A stretch of 64,000 nt of DNA from Beijerinckia sp. 28-YEA-48 (lineage in GTDB: Bacteria; Pseudomonadota; Alphaproteobacteria; Rhizobiales; Beijerinckiaceae): positions 2,204,001 through 2,268,000 of the forward strand of contig NZ_FNSI01000001.1 in the NCBI RefSeq assembly GCF_900104955.1, given 5' to 3'. Position numbers and translations under genes: made by a program. Numbering within the stretch: position 1 is the stretch's first letter; every line of letters begins with the position of its first letter. This document shows positions 1 through 9,871 of this stretch, piece after piece. Under the pieces are notes generated by a model. It searched no databases, was not told the DNA's origin, and was given only the letters and a program-made list of their open reading frames with translations.

Positions 1-1725
1 GGCGACGGTGTCGCGCAGGAAGAAATGGTCATGCGCCACCTCATCCACCTGCCCCATACGGCCCAGCAGTTTGAACAGGCGGCGGACGTCGGCTTCGTTC
101 AGGCCGATGATCCCGGCGATATCGCGCACGCGCGGCGGGCGAAAACGCTCCGCACCCGAGATCAGCGGCCGCACTTTGCTCCAGACCTGTTCGTCCATTG
201 GTGTCAGACGGACCTCGTGACCCGGCAGGCGAACCCAGGCGCCTTGCAAGCCAATCTCGGCGGCCTTAGCCAAGCCTTGCAGGAAAGACAGAAAGGCCGG
301 TGCCGGCAGGCGCGGCAAGAGTTGCAGTCGCAGCCGCTCAAGCCCGATGCCCGGCAGATCAGGATTAGTCGCATGGAACACTTCGAGCGCCGACAACAGG
401 TCGCGCTTCAACTTCAACCAGACGGCTGGCGACACACCCAGCTCCGCCATCTGCGAACGAATGCGCAGCACGCCCAGGCGCGCGATCAAGCCATCCATGG
501 CGGAAACATTCAACGCATGATCGCGGGCGAAGGCTGTGAGGTCGACATGGAAAGGCGCATGGGTCAGCAAGGCGCTCAACGTCTTCTCAGGATCCGTCAG
601 CGCCATGGCGTCGAGTTGCGCCAGCCGCTCGGGCGTGCGGCGCTTGCGCGCCGGCGCGCGCAGATCGAGGAAACCGCCACCACCAATGGTCCGTTGCGCC
701 GTGGTGTCGCGCAGCACGAACCTGTCACCGGCCGCCGCCGCGATCGGATGTTCCAGAACGAGTTGGACAAAAGCCTCGGCGCCCGGCTCAACCGGCTGAT
801 CGTCCAGGAGCACGATGCGCGCGGCAACATCGGCGGCGGCATGATGCAGGCGCACCGGCGTCCATTGCGCCAGCGGCTTGCCCTCGGTCGCCAGCAGCCG
901 GACCTTCGCGTCGATACGATCCGTCGGCGCATGCAGCTCTGGCGCTGACACCACGTCGCCACGTCGAATGGCATCTTTCGACACGCCATCGCCGGCAAGA
1001 TTAAGCGCGCAGCGTTCACCGGCCAGGCCCCGCTCGCGCGGTTGGTTCTGGGCATGGATGGAGCGCACGCGCGCCGCCAGGCCCGTGGGACTGACGATGA
1101 GATGATCGCCGACCGACACCTGGCCCGACAGCACCGTGCCCGTCACCACCGTGCCAGCGCCGGGCAGAATGAAGCAGCGATCGACAGCGAGGCGGAAACG
1201 GCCATTGTCCGCCTGCCGTGTCAATTGCCGCTGCCAGGCGAACAGACGGTTGCGGAGATCGTAGATCCCTTCACCGGTGATGGCCGAGACGGGAACGATA
1301 TCGGCGTCCGCCAGTCCCGTGCCACGCACCGCCTGTCGGATGTCGGCGATGATGCGGTCTCGTTCCTCCGGCGCGACGAGATCGGCTTTGGTCAGTGCGA
1401 TCAATCCATGTCGAACTCCTAAGAGATCGACGATCATCAGATGTTCGCGCGTTTGCGGCATGATGCCGTCGTCAGCCGCGACGACAAGCAGAGCGAGATC
1501 GATGCCGGTGGCGCCCGCCAACATGTTGCGGACGAAGGCTTCGTGGCCCGGCACGTCGATGAAACCGACGATCGAACCATCGGGCGCCGGCAGATAGGCG
1601 AAGCCGAGATCGATCGAGATGCCGCGCGCCTTTTCCTCCTTCAACCGATCGGTATCGACGCCGGTCAAAGCCTGGACCAGCGAGGTCTTGCCGTGATCGA
1701 TATGACCGGCGGTGCCGACGATCAT
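1..1725 (-). CDS. selB: Selenocysteine-specific translation elongation factor SelB (3' end outside window)
   Basis: GTPase that carries selenocysteyl-tRNA(Sec) to the ribosome at UGA codons followed by a SECIS hairpin. The frame is open for 575 codons from ATG at 1723-1725 to the window edge, so the C-terminal end is missing (the E. coli protein is about 614 residues). Visible GTPase motifs: P-loop [10 protein letters not shown] at residues 7-16, switch [11 protein letters not shown] at 33-42, DVPGHE at 57-62 and TKAD at 112-115. Translation-factor beta-barrel domains follow, then the winged-helix region that reads SECIS RNA. The start overlaps the stop of the upstream Sel1-repeat gene (ATGA), so the two are probably translationally coupled. 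It is the distal gene of the fdo-fdhE-selA-selB operon and is needed for reading the UGA in fdoG. Confidence 0.95.
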   Translation of the reverse strand, partial: MIVGTAGHIDHGKTSLVQALTGVDTDRLKEEKARGISIDLGFAYLPAPDGSIVGFIDVPGHEAFVRNMLAGATGIDLALLVVAADDGIMPQTREHLMIVDLLGVRHGLIALTKADLVAPEERDRIIADIRQAVRGTGLADADIVPVSAITGEGIYDLRNRLFAWQRQLTRQADNGRFRLAVDRCFILPGAGTVVTGTVLSGQVSVGDHLIVSPTGLAARVRSIHAQNQPRERGLAGERCALNLAGDGVSKDAIRRGDVVSAPELHAPTDRIDAKVRLLATEGKPLAQWTPVRLHHAAADVAARIVLLDDQPVEPGAEAFVQLVLEHPIAAAAGDRFVLRDTTAQRTIGGGGFLDLRAPARKRRTPERLAQLDAMALTDPEKTLSALLTHAPFHVDLTAFARDHALNVSAMDGLIARLGVLRIRSQMAELGVSPAVWLKLKRDLLSALEVFHATNPDLPGIGLERLRLQLLPRLPAPAFLSFLQGLAKAAEIGLQGAWVRLPGHEVRLTPMDEQVWSKVRPLISGAERFRPPRVRDIAGIIGLNEADVRRLFKLLGRMGQVDEVAHDHFFLRDTVA

Positions 1726-2531
1726 GCGACCGCCTCCATATCAGGCGCGGCGGCGCGGCGCTCAGCTTCCTCAACTTCCGTCATGGTCAAAAACTGCCGC
1801 GCGGCGGGCAGAAACGGCTCGGCCAGCGCGCTGCCATTGGCTCTGGCGCGCAATAGCAATGTAAGGGCGTATATCGGATCACGCGGCACGCCGGCGCCGA
1901 GATGGAGCGCGGCGCCAAGCATCGCCTGACCGTCGGCATCGCCGGCGCTCGCCGCTTTGCGCCACCAATGGGCGGCCACAGCCGGATCGCGCTCCACGCC
2001 CAAAGCATTGTGATAGATCATGCCGAGCCGCGTCATCGACGCGGCAACGCCCTGCTCGGCCGCGGCCAAGGCCCAGCGCCGCGCCTCGGCATGATCAGGC
2101 GCGATGGTCTCGCCTTCGAGCAGCATCCAGCTCAACATATCTTGCGCCGGGGCATCGCCGGCTTCGGCCGCCAGGCGATAAAGCGCGGCGGCGCGATCGA
2201 AATCAGCCTCGATGCCTTGGCCCAGAGAATCCTGGCCCTTGAAATAAAGCGCCGCCAGATTGCGGCGGCCGACGGGATCGCCGGCATCGGCTGCGAGCGT
2301 CAGCCACTTCAGCGCCAGTGCATCGTCACGCTCAACGCCGAGCCCTTCGGCGAAACAGGCGCCGATGTTGTTTTGCGCGCGCGGCACGCCGGCATGAGCC
2401 AGCGGGCCCCAGAGATCGAGCGCCTTGGCATAGTCGCCGTGGCTCGATGCGTCATAGGCAGCCGCCATGGTTGCGGCCACGTCCCTTTCGGCCACATCGG
2501 ACTTATTGAGCAGACGCTCAATCCACCGCAT
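1722..2531 (-). CDS. Sel1-like (SLR/TPR) repeat protein between selA and selB
   Basis: Predicted soluble protein of 269 residues built from about five Sel1-like repeats, visible as recurring A-x2-G-x2-x-A-x-x-x-L-G/A-x2-Y/F-x2-G patterns (for example GVPRAQNNIGACFAEGLGV and GVAASMTRLGMIYHNALGV). No signal peptide or membrane segment is evident. The ATG at 2529-2531 lies inside the end of selA (about 14 bases overlap) with GGAG some ten bases upstream; the stop overlaps the selB start. Sel1 repeats normally mediate protein-protein contacts. The position between selA and selB suggests a role linked to selenocysteine insertion or formate dehydrogenase assembly, but that is inference from context; no catalytic motif is seen. 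Confidence 0.85.
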   Translation of the reverse strand: MRWIERLLNKSDVAERDVAATMAAAYDASSHGDYAKALDLWGPLAHAGVPRAQNNIGACFAEGLGVERDDALALKWLTLAADAGDPVGRRNLAALYFKGQDSLGQGIEADFDRAAALYRLAAEAGDAPAQDMLSWMLLEGETIAPDHAEARRWALAAAEQGVAASMTRLGMIYHNALGVERDPAVAAHWWRKAASAGDADGQAMLGAALHLGAGVPRDPIYALTLLLRARANGSALAEPFLPAARQFLTMTEVEEAERRAAAPDMEAVA

Positions 2532-3930
2532 CGGACCGTTCTCCGAGATGGAGCGTCGACAGATTGCCGATGAAGCCCGCTTCATCCTCCAGGCAGCGCA
2601 GGTCGAGCACAAGGCGTTGCTCGGCGATATGGCCGATCACGGGGATCGGCAGACCGCGCAGCGCTGCCGCCAATTGATTGAGCGCACGGCCGCTGCCATC
2701 CATCGGACGCAAGGCGAGGCCGGCGCTGGCGATCGCTTCCAGCGGCAAAGCACCTGAGCCGATCTGACTTGAACAAGGCGCAATCTCGACAGCGAAAGTC
2801 TTACCGACGCTTTTGGTGACGACGGGCGCCAGCCGTTTCGCCTGCGCCTCGATCTCGGCCAACGGTCGCGCTAGAAGCCGCATGGTCGGCAGGCGCTGCG
2901 CCAACCGATCAGGATCGCGATAGAGTTTGAGCGTCGCCTCCAGCATCGCCAGCCGGACTTTATCGAGGCGCAAAGCGCGCTTCATCGGATTGCGATTCAC
3001 CTGGGCCAGCAAATCCTTGCGACCAACGATAAAACCGGCTTGTGGACCACCGAGCAGTTTGTCGCCGGAGAACGTGACGAGGTCGGCGCCATCGGCCACG
3101 GCCTCGGCGACCGTGGGTTCGTGTTTCAGGCCAAAGCGGCGCAGATCAACCAAGGTGCCGGCACCAAGGTCATGAACCAGCGGCACCTTTTGCGCCTGCG
3201 CGATCTCGGCCAGCTCGCGGGCCCCCACCTCGGCGGTGAAGCCTTCGATGCGATAGTTTGAAGTGTGCACCTTCAACACCAGGCCAGTGTTGTACCCTAT
3301 CGCGCCGACATAGTCCTTGCGATGGGTGCGGTTCGTCGTGCCGATTTCGACGAGCCTGGCGCCAGCGCGCGCCATAATGTCGGGCATGCGAAAGGCGCCG
3401 CCGATCTCGATCAACTCGCCGCGCGAGACAATGGCATCGCGGCCCTGGCCAAGCGTATTGAGAACCAGCAGCACGGCGGCGGCATTGTTGTTGACCACCG
3501 TCGCATCTTCCGCGCCGGTCAATTCGCACAGAAGCGCGCGCAGATGATCGTCGCGCTCGCCGCGCTTGCCATCATCAATGTCGAATTCAAGGGAGACGGC
3601 ATTGCGCATTGCCTGCACCGCCGCCTCGACGGCCACATCGGCGATCAAGGCGCGGCCGAGATTGGTGTGCAGAACCGTGCCGGTGAGGTTGAAGACCGGC
3701 CGCAGGGTCGATCGATCCAACGCTTCCAGCCGCTGCAGCGCGAGGGCCATGACCTTCTGACTGTCGGCGGACATCTGCTTTTGGGCGCGCAGATCGGCAA
3801 GGGTCTCGCGCACCGCCTCGACGGCCGCCGGACGGCCGAAACGCACGATGGCCGCCAGCGCGCCATCCGTCTTTAAAACGTCATCGACTGAAGGGAGCCG
3901 ACGCGGATTGTGGACTTCAGCCTGCGACAT
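2518..3930 (-). CDS. selA: L-seryl-tRNA(Sec) selenium transferase SelA
   Basis: PLP enzyme converting seryl-tRNA(Sec) to selenocysteyl-tRNA(Sec) with selenophosphate. Length 470 residues, close to the 463 of E. coli SelA. The N-terminus (RRLPSVDDVLK) and core match the family; the PLP lysine is K291 in FSGDKLLGGPQAG. The start is ATG 3928-3930, ten bases after the fdhE stop, with a GGAGGGGG ribosome-binding site directly upstream; a longer upstream frame would run into fdhE and has no family similarity. It is co-transcribed with fdhE upstream and the Sel1-repeat gene and selB downstream. Confidence 0.97.
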   Translation of the reverse strand: MSQAEVHNPRRLPSVDDVLKTDGALAAIVRFGRPAAVEAVRETLADLRAQKQMSADSQKVMALALQRLEALDRSTLRPVFNLTGTVLHTNLGRALIADVAVEAAVQAMRNAVSLEFDIDDGKRGERDDHLRALLCELTGAEDATVVNNNAAAVLLVLNTLGQGRDAIVSRGELIEIGGAFRMPDIMARAGARLVEIGTTNRTHRKDYVGAIGYNTGLVLKVHTSNYRIEGFTAEVGARELAEIAQAQKVPLVHDLGAGTLVDLRRFGLKHEPTVAEAVADGADLVTFSGDKLLGGPQAGFIVGRKDLLAQVNRNPMKRALRLDKVRLAMLEATLKLYRDPDRLAQRLPTMRLLARPLAEIEAQAKRLAPVVTKSVGKTFAVEIAPCSSQIGSGALPLEAIASAGLALRPMDGSGRALNQLAAALRGLPIPVIGHIAEQRLVLDLRCLEDEAGFIGNLSTLHLGERSDAVD

Positions 3931-3940
3931 CGCCCCCTCC

Positions 3941-4858
3941 TCAATAACCAAGCAGGTAGGGATTGAAGGCGCCGCGCCGATAGCCGGCATCCCGCACCAG
4001 CATATCGAGCGCCAAGGTCGCCACATCGTCGGCAACGGGTTCGAGCGATGGCTCCTTGTGCTGATGCAGAATTTTCACATAGGCGTGGCATTCCTCGCAG
4101 GTCTCGGCCTGGACGTTGGACGGCACGCCCTCGATCTCCTTATAGCCGATGCCCTTGGTGGTGCCGCAGACCGTGCAGCGGATGCGGACATAGTGCCACC
4201 AGGTCTCGCACAGGGCGCAGACGCAGAAGCGCGTATTGGCGGCATCCTGCCAGCCGACAACGACGGAGGCGACCGGCGGACCGCCGCAAACAGGGCATAA
4301 AGCATCGCCCACCGGAACAAGCTGCTCGGCATCGAGCCGCGCGGCGACGCGGGCGAAGTGCACCTGCATGGCGGCGGCGACGAAAACATGGCTCGCCAGA
4401 CTTTCCATCGGAATGGCATTGGCGAGCACGTTACGCACCATGTCGTCACGGGCCGACACACCGCCTTGTCGCACGGCTTCGAGCGCGGCACGGGCCGGTG
4501 GCGGCATCTCGACATGCGCCGCCTGATCGAACAGGCGATCGAGCGTGGTTTCCAGCGCGGGCTCGCTGACGAAGCGGCTGCGATCGATCGGCGGCATATC
4601 AAACTGCCGGGCGCGCTCGCGCGCATCGGGCGGCGGCACGTCTGGTTCCGGCAAGCCGTCCTGAATGCGATGCTGGATCTCGGCCAGGTCCGCCAGAAAG
4701 CGGAGATATGGCGCAAGCTGATGCGCCTGCGCCAGAGCGCGCAGACGCTCGGCGCGTATCGCGAAGAGGCTGGTCGGATCAGGAAGTTTCGCGAAGGGTG
4801 GCTTAGCAACCACCCCGATGGGAACTGGATCATGGCGCGGCGCGCCGACATTACTCAT
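3941..4858 (-). CDS. fdhE: Formate dehydrogenase accessory protein FdhE
   Basis: Iron-binding (rubredoxin-like) cytoplasmic accessory protein needed for maturation or activity of respiratory formate dehydrogenases. Length 305 residues compared with 309 in E. coli. The C-terminal half carries the cysteine pairs characteristic of the family: CPVCGG, CALC, CTVCG and CEEC. The N-terminal third resembles the family's helical region (LFAIRAERLRALAQ). The ATG at 4856-4858 has GAGGGTGATGA upstream. It lies about 75 bases after fdoI and ten before selA, placing enzyme maturation and Sec synthesis in one operon. Confidence 0.93.
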   Translation of the reverse strand: MSNVGAPRHDPVPIGVVAKPPFAKLPDPTSLFAIRAERLRALAQAHQLAPYLRFLADLAEIQHRIQDGLPEPDVPPPDARERARQFDMPPIDRSRFVSEPALETTLDRLFDQAAHVEMPPPARAALEAVRQGGVSARDDMVRNVLANAIPMESLASHVFVAAAMQVHFARVAARLDAEQLVPVGDALCPVCGGPPVASVVVGWQDAANTRFCVCALCETWWHYVRIRCTVCGTTKGIGYKEIEGVPSNVQAETCEECHAYVKILHQHKEPSLEPVADDVATLALDMLVRDAGYRRGAFNPYLLGY

Positions 4859-4933
4859 TCATCACCCTCACGAACCCTCCGGGCCACGTGTCGTGTGGCG
4901 CCCGCCGGCCGGAAAACCAGCGTGGCGCCTCTT

Positions 4934-5599
4934 TCAGTGCTTCGTCACCAAGTTCCGCAACCATTTGCGATGATGCCGCCAAGCCCAGCCGCCGGTCACC
5001 TGGCCGCTGGTCATGGCGCCGATGGTGCCACGCACCCAGATCGCCGCATAGACATGGACGATCCAGACGCTGATCGCGACAACCGCCGTGACCGCATGCA
5101 CGAGAACAGCAACGCGCTTCTGCGTGATCGTGAAATAAGGACCAAAATACTGATCCCAGATCACGATGCCGCTGGTGATCAACACCAGGATCAGAAGCGA
5201 CATCGACCAGAACACCAGTTTCTGGCCGGCGTTATACTTGCCAACCTCGGGCAGCCTCTCCTCGTGCCCGGCCACCACGTCGCGCACACGCGCCAGCCAG
5301 GTGCCATCCTCCCGCTTCCACAGATTGAGCTTCCAGAAGCGGAAGAACAGTCCGAGAAAACTGAAGAATAGAACCACGCCGATCCAGGGATGGATCGTGC
5401 GCGTCCATTCACCACCACCGAAAAGGGCCGTCAGAAAGAACAGGCTCGGATGGAACAGGGCCATACCGGACAGCGCCAGCAGCACGAGGCTGATCGCCGT
5501 GATCCAGTGATTGACCCGCGCAGCAGCCGTATAACGGTCAACGGTGACGGGATTGCCGCGATGGACTGCGTCGCCGGGGTCGATTTCCGAGTTGCTCAT
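4934..5599 (-). CDS. fdoI: Formate dehydrogenase gamma subunit (cytochrome b)
   Basis: Integral membrane diheme cytochrome b that takes electrons from the iron-sulfur subunit and reduces quinone. Length 221 residues, matching FdnI/FdoI of E. coli. Four hydrophobic segments are visible, at about residues 33-52, 70-89, 125-147 and 160-185. Candidate heme-ligand histidines are in ARVNHW (first helix), TIHPW (second) and the [19 protein letters not shown] helix. The start ATG overlaps the stop of fdoH (ATGA), showing translational coupling. The gene symbol follows the E. coli aerobic enzyme; fdnI would be equally defensible. Confidence 0.93.
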   Translation of the reverse strand: MSNSEIDPGDAVHRGNPVTVDRYTAAARVNHWITAISLVLLALSGMALFHPSLFFLTALFGGGEWTRTIHPWIGVVLFFSFLGLFFRFWKLNLWKREDGTWLARVRDVVAGHEERLPEVGKYNAGQKLVFWSMSLLILVLITSGIVIWDQYFGPYFTITQKRVAVLVHAVTAVVAISVWIVHVYAAIWVRGTIGAMTSGQVTGGWAWRHHRKWLRNLVTKH

Positions 5600-6534
5600 T
5601 GTCCTCCCCCATCGGCCAACCGCTTCGCCGCTTCCTCATCCTCTGGCGAGACCCGGTTGGGACCCGCCACGATATGATGCAGGAAGCCGGCTGCAACGAC
5701 CGCACCCATCACCGCGAGACCGGCATATTTGGTCATGCCCTTCCAGATTTCGACGATCGGGCTGATCGTCGGATCCTTGGGGAGATTGGCATAGAGCTGC
5801 GGCTGATCGGCGTGATGCAAGACATACATCACATGCGTGCCGCCAACGCCGGGCGGATCGTAAAGCCCGGCATTCTTGAAGCCGCGCGATTTGAGATCCT
5901 TGATGCGCTCGTCGGCGTGTTTCTTCATGTCCTCCTTCGGACCGAAGACGATCGCCTGGGTGGGACAGGCCTTGGCGCAGGCCGGCCCCTGCCCGACCGC
6001 CACACGGTCGGAACAGAGCGTACACTTATAGGCCTTGCCCTCCGTCTTGGAGATGCGTGGAATGTTGAAGGGACAGCCCTTCACGCAATAGCCGCAGCCG
6101 ATGCAATTTTCCTTCACGAAATCGACGATGCCGTTGGAATATTGCACGATGGCGCCCGGCGCCGGGCAGGCTTTGAGACATCCGGGGTCGGCGCAATGCA
6201 TGCAGCCGTCCTTGCGGATCAGCCATTCAAGATTTTGCGTCTCTGGATTTACCCACTCGGTGAAGCGCATCAAAGTCCAAGTCGCCGTGGTCAGATCATG
6301 CGGATTGTCATAGACGCCGGTGTTGAAACCGACCTCCTCGCGCAGATTGTTCCACTCAAGACAGGCCGTCTGGCAGGCTTTGCAGCCGATGCATTTCGAC
6401 ACGTCGATGAGCTTGGCGACCTGGGTCATGGGCTCGGCGGCCGGCACGCTCGAGGCGGACCGCCGAACCCAGTTCTTGTCGCTCAACTTGGGAGCGGATG
6501 GGGTTGTCGAGGGATTTGGGAGAGGAGGATACAT
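5596..6534 (-). CDS. fdoH: Formate dehydrogenase beta subunit, 4x[4Fe-4S]
   Basis: Electron-transfer subunit linking the catalytic subunit to cytochrome b. Length 312 residues. Four cysteine clusters of ferredoxin type are present: [11 protein letters not shown] near residue 48, [20 protein letters not shown] and CTLC...GPACAKAC. A single hydrophobic helix near the C-terminus ([20 protein letters not shown]) is the membrane anchor typical of FdnH/FdoH. It starts 14 bases after the fdoG stop and overlaps fdoI by four bases. The first 35 residues are Pro/Ser-rich and could include a few extra residues if translation starts at the internal ATG of AEPMTQVAK. Confidence 0.95.
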   Translation of the reverse strand: MYPPLPNPSTTPSAPKLSDKNWVRRSASSVPAAEPMTQVAKLIDVSKCIGCKACQTACLEWNNLREEVGFNTGVYDNPHDLTTATWTLMRFTEWVNPETQNLEWLIRKDGCMHCADPGCLKACPAPGAIVQYSNGIVDFVKENCIGCGYCVKGCPFNIPRISKTEGKAYKCTLCSDRVAVGQGPACAKACPTQAIVFGPKEDMKKHADERIKDLKSRGFKNAGLYDPPGVGGTHVMYVLHHADQPQLYANLPKDPTISPIVEIWKGMTKYAGLAVMGAVVAAGFLHHIVAGPNRVSPEDEEAAKRLADGGGQ

Positions 6535-6548
6535 CTTCTTCGTCTCCC

Positions 6549-9500
6549 TTATGCCACCGGCCCGGTGATGGGCTCGATGTCGACCAGAAACGCCTTGTAT
6601 TCCGGCGTCTCAATATTGGCGTCGCCCACGTAGGGCGTCAGGCTGTTGGGCCCAAAGCCTTTCCTGGTAGCGCCGGTGAAACCCCAGTGCAGCGGAATGC
6701 CGACGACATGCACGGTCTTGCCGTCGCAGATCAGCGGCGCGATGCGTTTTGTCACCACCGCCTTGGCCTTCACCGAGCCGCGCTTCGACCAGACGCGCAC
6801 CCAGCCACCGGACGTAATGCCTTTCTCCTTCGCCAGCTGTTCCGAAATCTCGACAAAGAATTCGGGCTGAATGACCGCGTTAGGCCAGGAGTGCTTGGTC
6901 CAGAAGTGGAAATGCTCGGTCAGGCGATAAGACGTTGCCGCATAGGGAAACTCCTTCGCTTCGCCGAACTGCTCCATGTCGCCCCTGAACACACGCGCCG
7001 CCGGATTGCCACGTATCTTGGGAGCAACCACATTCTGGATCGGTGACTCAAACGGCTCGTAGTGCGTCGGGAACGGCCCGTCGCGCATCAGCCCACGGAC
7101 GAACAGGCGCGCCGTGCCTTCCTGGTTCATGATGAACGGACCGACCTCGTCGGGCTTGGCGCCCGGCGCGATATCGGGAACATCATAGCCGGCCCATTTC
7201 GTGCCATCCCATTCGATGAGCTTGCGGGTCGGATCCCAGGCCTTGCCGGTGATGTCGGCGGAGGCGCGGTTGTAGAGGATGCGGCGATTGGCCGGCCAGG
7301 AGAACGCCCAGTTGGAATAGGCGCCTGTTTCGTCCGGATCCTTGTTGTCGCGCCGCGCCATCGTATTGCCGGCCTCGGTGAAGCAGCCGGAATAGATCCA
7401 GCAGCCGCAAGCGGTGGTGCCGTCGTCGCGCAGGACGCCGAAGGTCGCCACCTGCTTGCCCTTTTCCAGGAGCACCTTGGTCGGATCGCTGGGATCGGTC
7501 ACCGTCTCGACGACATAGCCGTTCATTTCCTTCGCGAGTTCCTCGGGTTGAGGCTCGTTCGGGTCTTTGTAGGGCCAGTATAGATTGGTGATCGGATCGG
7601 CGTAGGCGCCACCCTCCTTCTGGTAGAGGGCTTTCAGACGTAGAAAGATCTGCGCCATGATCCAGACGTCGCTCTTGGCTTCGCCCGGCGGCGTGCCACC
7701 CGCCCAGTGCCATTGCAGCCAGCGGCCGGAATTGACCAACGCGCCCTCATCCTCGGCAAAACATGTCGAGGGCAGCTGGATCACTTCGGTCTGGATTTTC
7801 GACGAGTCGACGTCATTGTGCTCGCCGTGATTTTCCCAGAACCGCGATGTTTCCGTCTGCAGCGGATCCATGGTGACCAGGAACTTGAGCTTGGACAACG
7901 CCGCGGTGATCTTCTTCCTATTGGGGAAGGAAAGCAGCGGGTTGAAGCCCTGGCAGATATAGCCGTTCATCTTGCCTTGGTGCATCAGCTCGAAGGCACG
8001 CAGAACGTCATAGGCCGGCACATCGAGTTTCGGCAGATAATCATAAGCCCAGTTGTTCTCGGCGGTTGCCGCCGGGCCCCACATGGCCTTCTGGAAGCTG
8101 ACGAAGAACTTCTTGTAGTTCTGCCAGTAGCTCATCTGATTTGGCCGTTGCGGCTTGAAGCCACGCGTCGACATATAGCTGTCGAGCGAGGTCTCGCGCT
8201 CCGTCGGTATGGTCAGATAGCCGGGGATCAGATTCGACATCAGGCCGATGTCGGTCAGACCTTGAATGTTGGAATGACCGCGCAAGGCATTCATGCCGCC
8301 GCCACGCACGCCGATATTGCCCAGGATGAGCTGCAGCATGGCCATGGTTCGAATGTTTTGCGAACCCTTGGAGTGCTGCGTCCAACCCAACGCATACATC
8401 GACGTCATGGTTTTGGTTTTCGTCGAGGTTTCGGCGATCATCTCGCACACCTTGACGAACTTGTCCTTGGGCGTGCCGCAGATGCGTGAGACCAAGTCCG
8501 GCGTGTATTGGGCGACATGCGCCTTCAGCACGTTCCAGACGCAGCGCGGGTGCTGCAATGTCTCGTCGACGACGACATAGCCGTCGGGGCCCATTTCCAG
8601 ATCCCAGGTCGAACGGTTGTAGTCGCGCTTCTCCTCGTCATAGCCGCTGAACAGGCCGTCCTGATATTGGAAGCCCTCCTTGACCAGATAAGGCGCACTG
8701 GTGAACGCCTTGACGTAATCCCACTGCACCTTGTCGTTGGCCATGCAGTAGTTGATCACGCCGAGCAGGAAAGCGATGTCGGTGCCTTGCCGGATCGGGG
8801 CGTAATAGTCAGCGACCGAAGCCGAGCGCGTGAACCGCGGATCGACCACGATGAGCTTCGCACCGCGATTGGCCTTCGCTTCCGTCACCCATTTGAAACC
8901 GCATGGGTGCGCTTCAGCAGCATTGCCACCCATAATGATAACCAGATCCGTGTTGCGGATATCCGTCCACGAATTCGTCATCGCACCGCGACCAAACGTT
9001 GGGCCCAAACTGGACACCGTGGGGCCGTGTCAGACCCGCGCTTGATTGTCGAATACGAGCATCCCGGCGCTACGGACCACTTTATAGGTCGCGAACGCCG
9101 TTTCATTGGTTGTTGCCGAGGCCGCCAGGACGCCAGTGGTCACCCAGCGATTCACCGTCGTGCCGTCATTGTTCTTGGCGACGAAGTTCTGGTCGCGATC
9201 GTCTTTCATCAGCCGGGCGATGCGATCAAGCGCAGCGTCCCACGTCACCTGCTCGAACTTGTCCGAACCAGGCTTGCGAACCATCGGATATTTCAGGCGC
9301 GTCTCGGCATGGACGAAATCCAGCAGCGCCGAGCCTTTCGGGCAAAGGGTGCCGCGATTGGTCGGATGATCGGCATCGCCTTCGATATGGAGGATGTCGG
9401 CCTTTTCGCCCTTCTTCAGATCACCCTTCGAATACAGAATGATGCCGCATGCCACCGAGCAATACGGACAGGTGTTTCTGGTCTCAGTCAGGTTGGCGAG

Positions 9501-9629
9501 TCTGAAGGGTCGAATGGCCGCTGCGTAAGCAGCCTCTATATCCCCAAAACCGAATGCGCCGATTGTCGTACCTGCGAGACCCACACCGGCGCCTTGTAGA
9601 AAGCGGCGCCGCGAGAGCTCCATGTTCAT
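6549..9629 (-). CDS. fdoG: Selenocysteine-containing formate dehydrogenase alpha subunit (UGA = Sec200)
   Basis: Catalytic molybdopterin subunit oxidising formate to CO2. A single frame of 1026 residues if the TGA at 9030-9032 is read as selenocysteine: the text reads NQARV-Sec-HGPTV, matching the Sec site of E. coli FdnG (U196), here residue 200. Without read-through it would fall into two pieces, 9030-9629 and 6549-9029. The N-terminus has a Tat signal (SRRRFLQ) and the [4Fe-4S] motif CPYCSVACG...CPKG. The start ATG 9627-9629 has AAGGAGG eight bases upstream. The Tat signal, fdoH anchor and fdoI indicate a periplasm-facing, quinone-reducing enzyme. selA, selB and selD nearby support true Sec insertion rather than a nonsense mutation. 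Confidence 0.97.
9001..9032 (-). other. Selenocysteine UGA codon with candidate bacterial SECIS hairpin
   Basis: The TGA (9032-9030 on the minus strand) is followed after CAC by GGCCC (9026-9022), which can pair with GGGCC (9006-9002), giving a five-base-pair stem closed by about 15 nucleotides that contain GGUGUCC. Bacterial SECIS elements lie inside the coding region directly after the UGA, as here. The stem is short and I have not computed a fold; other pairings are possible, so the exact SECIS boundaries are uncertain. The codon assignment itself is secure from the protein alignment. Confidence 0.75.
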
Positions 9630-9871
9630 CGCGGTATCCTCCTTCACCACATGCCCACACGAGCACGTCACGAATTCGGAAGCGCGGCCCCTCGGCAGCA
9701 ACGACCGAATTGGATTGGTAAGAGCCTAGGAGCGAAGCATTTAGCTGTCAAACAGCTTAGAAAGAGAACAAACAAATACGGCTCGAACTTTCGTCGTATT
9801 TGCAGCGTAGAAATCGCGTTTGTCCCCGTAGACTTACGGCAATCAGCCTGCCGTTAAGCGATACCTCAACC
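9630..9871. promoter_or_regulatory. Divergent intergenic region, fdoG / TlpA-like gene
   Basis: About 240 bases separate the fdoG start from the plus-strand thioredoxin-like gene. It must hold the fdo operon promoter and probably one for the plus-strand genes. It is less GC-rich than its surroundings around 9720-9800. I saw no convincing FNR box or sigma-54 element and no tRNA-like fold; no gene is supported here. Confidence 0.5.

Noticed and set aside
4859..4933. Gap between fdhE and fdoI examined as a possible selC site
   Set aside because: Too short for a 90-100 nt tRNA-Sec and no complementary acceptor ends.
9030..9701. Apparent truncated formate dehydrogenase gene (frame ending at TGA 9030)
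   Set aside because: The TGA aligns with the Sec codon of homologues and the downstream frame continues the protein without a shift; sel genes are present.
9640..9740. GGAAGCGCGGCC start resembling the 5' end of tRNA-Sec
   Set aside because: No matching 3' acceptor strand, TCA anticodon stem or T loop follows.
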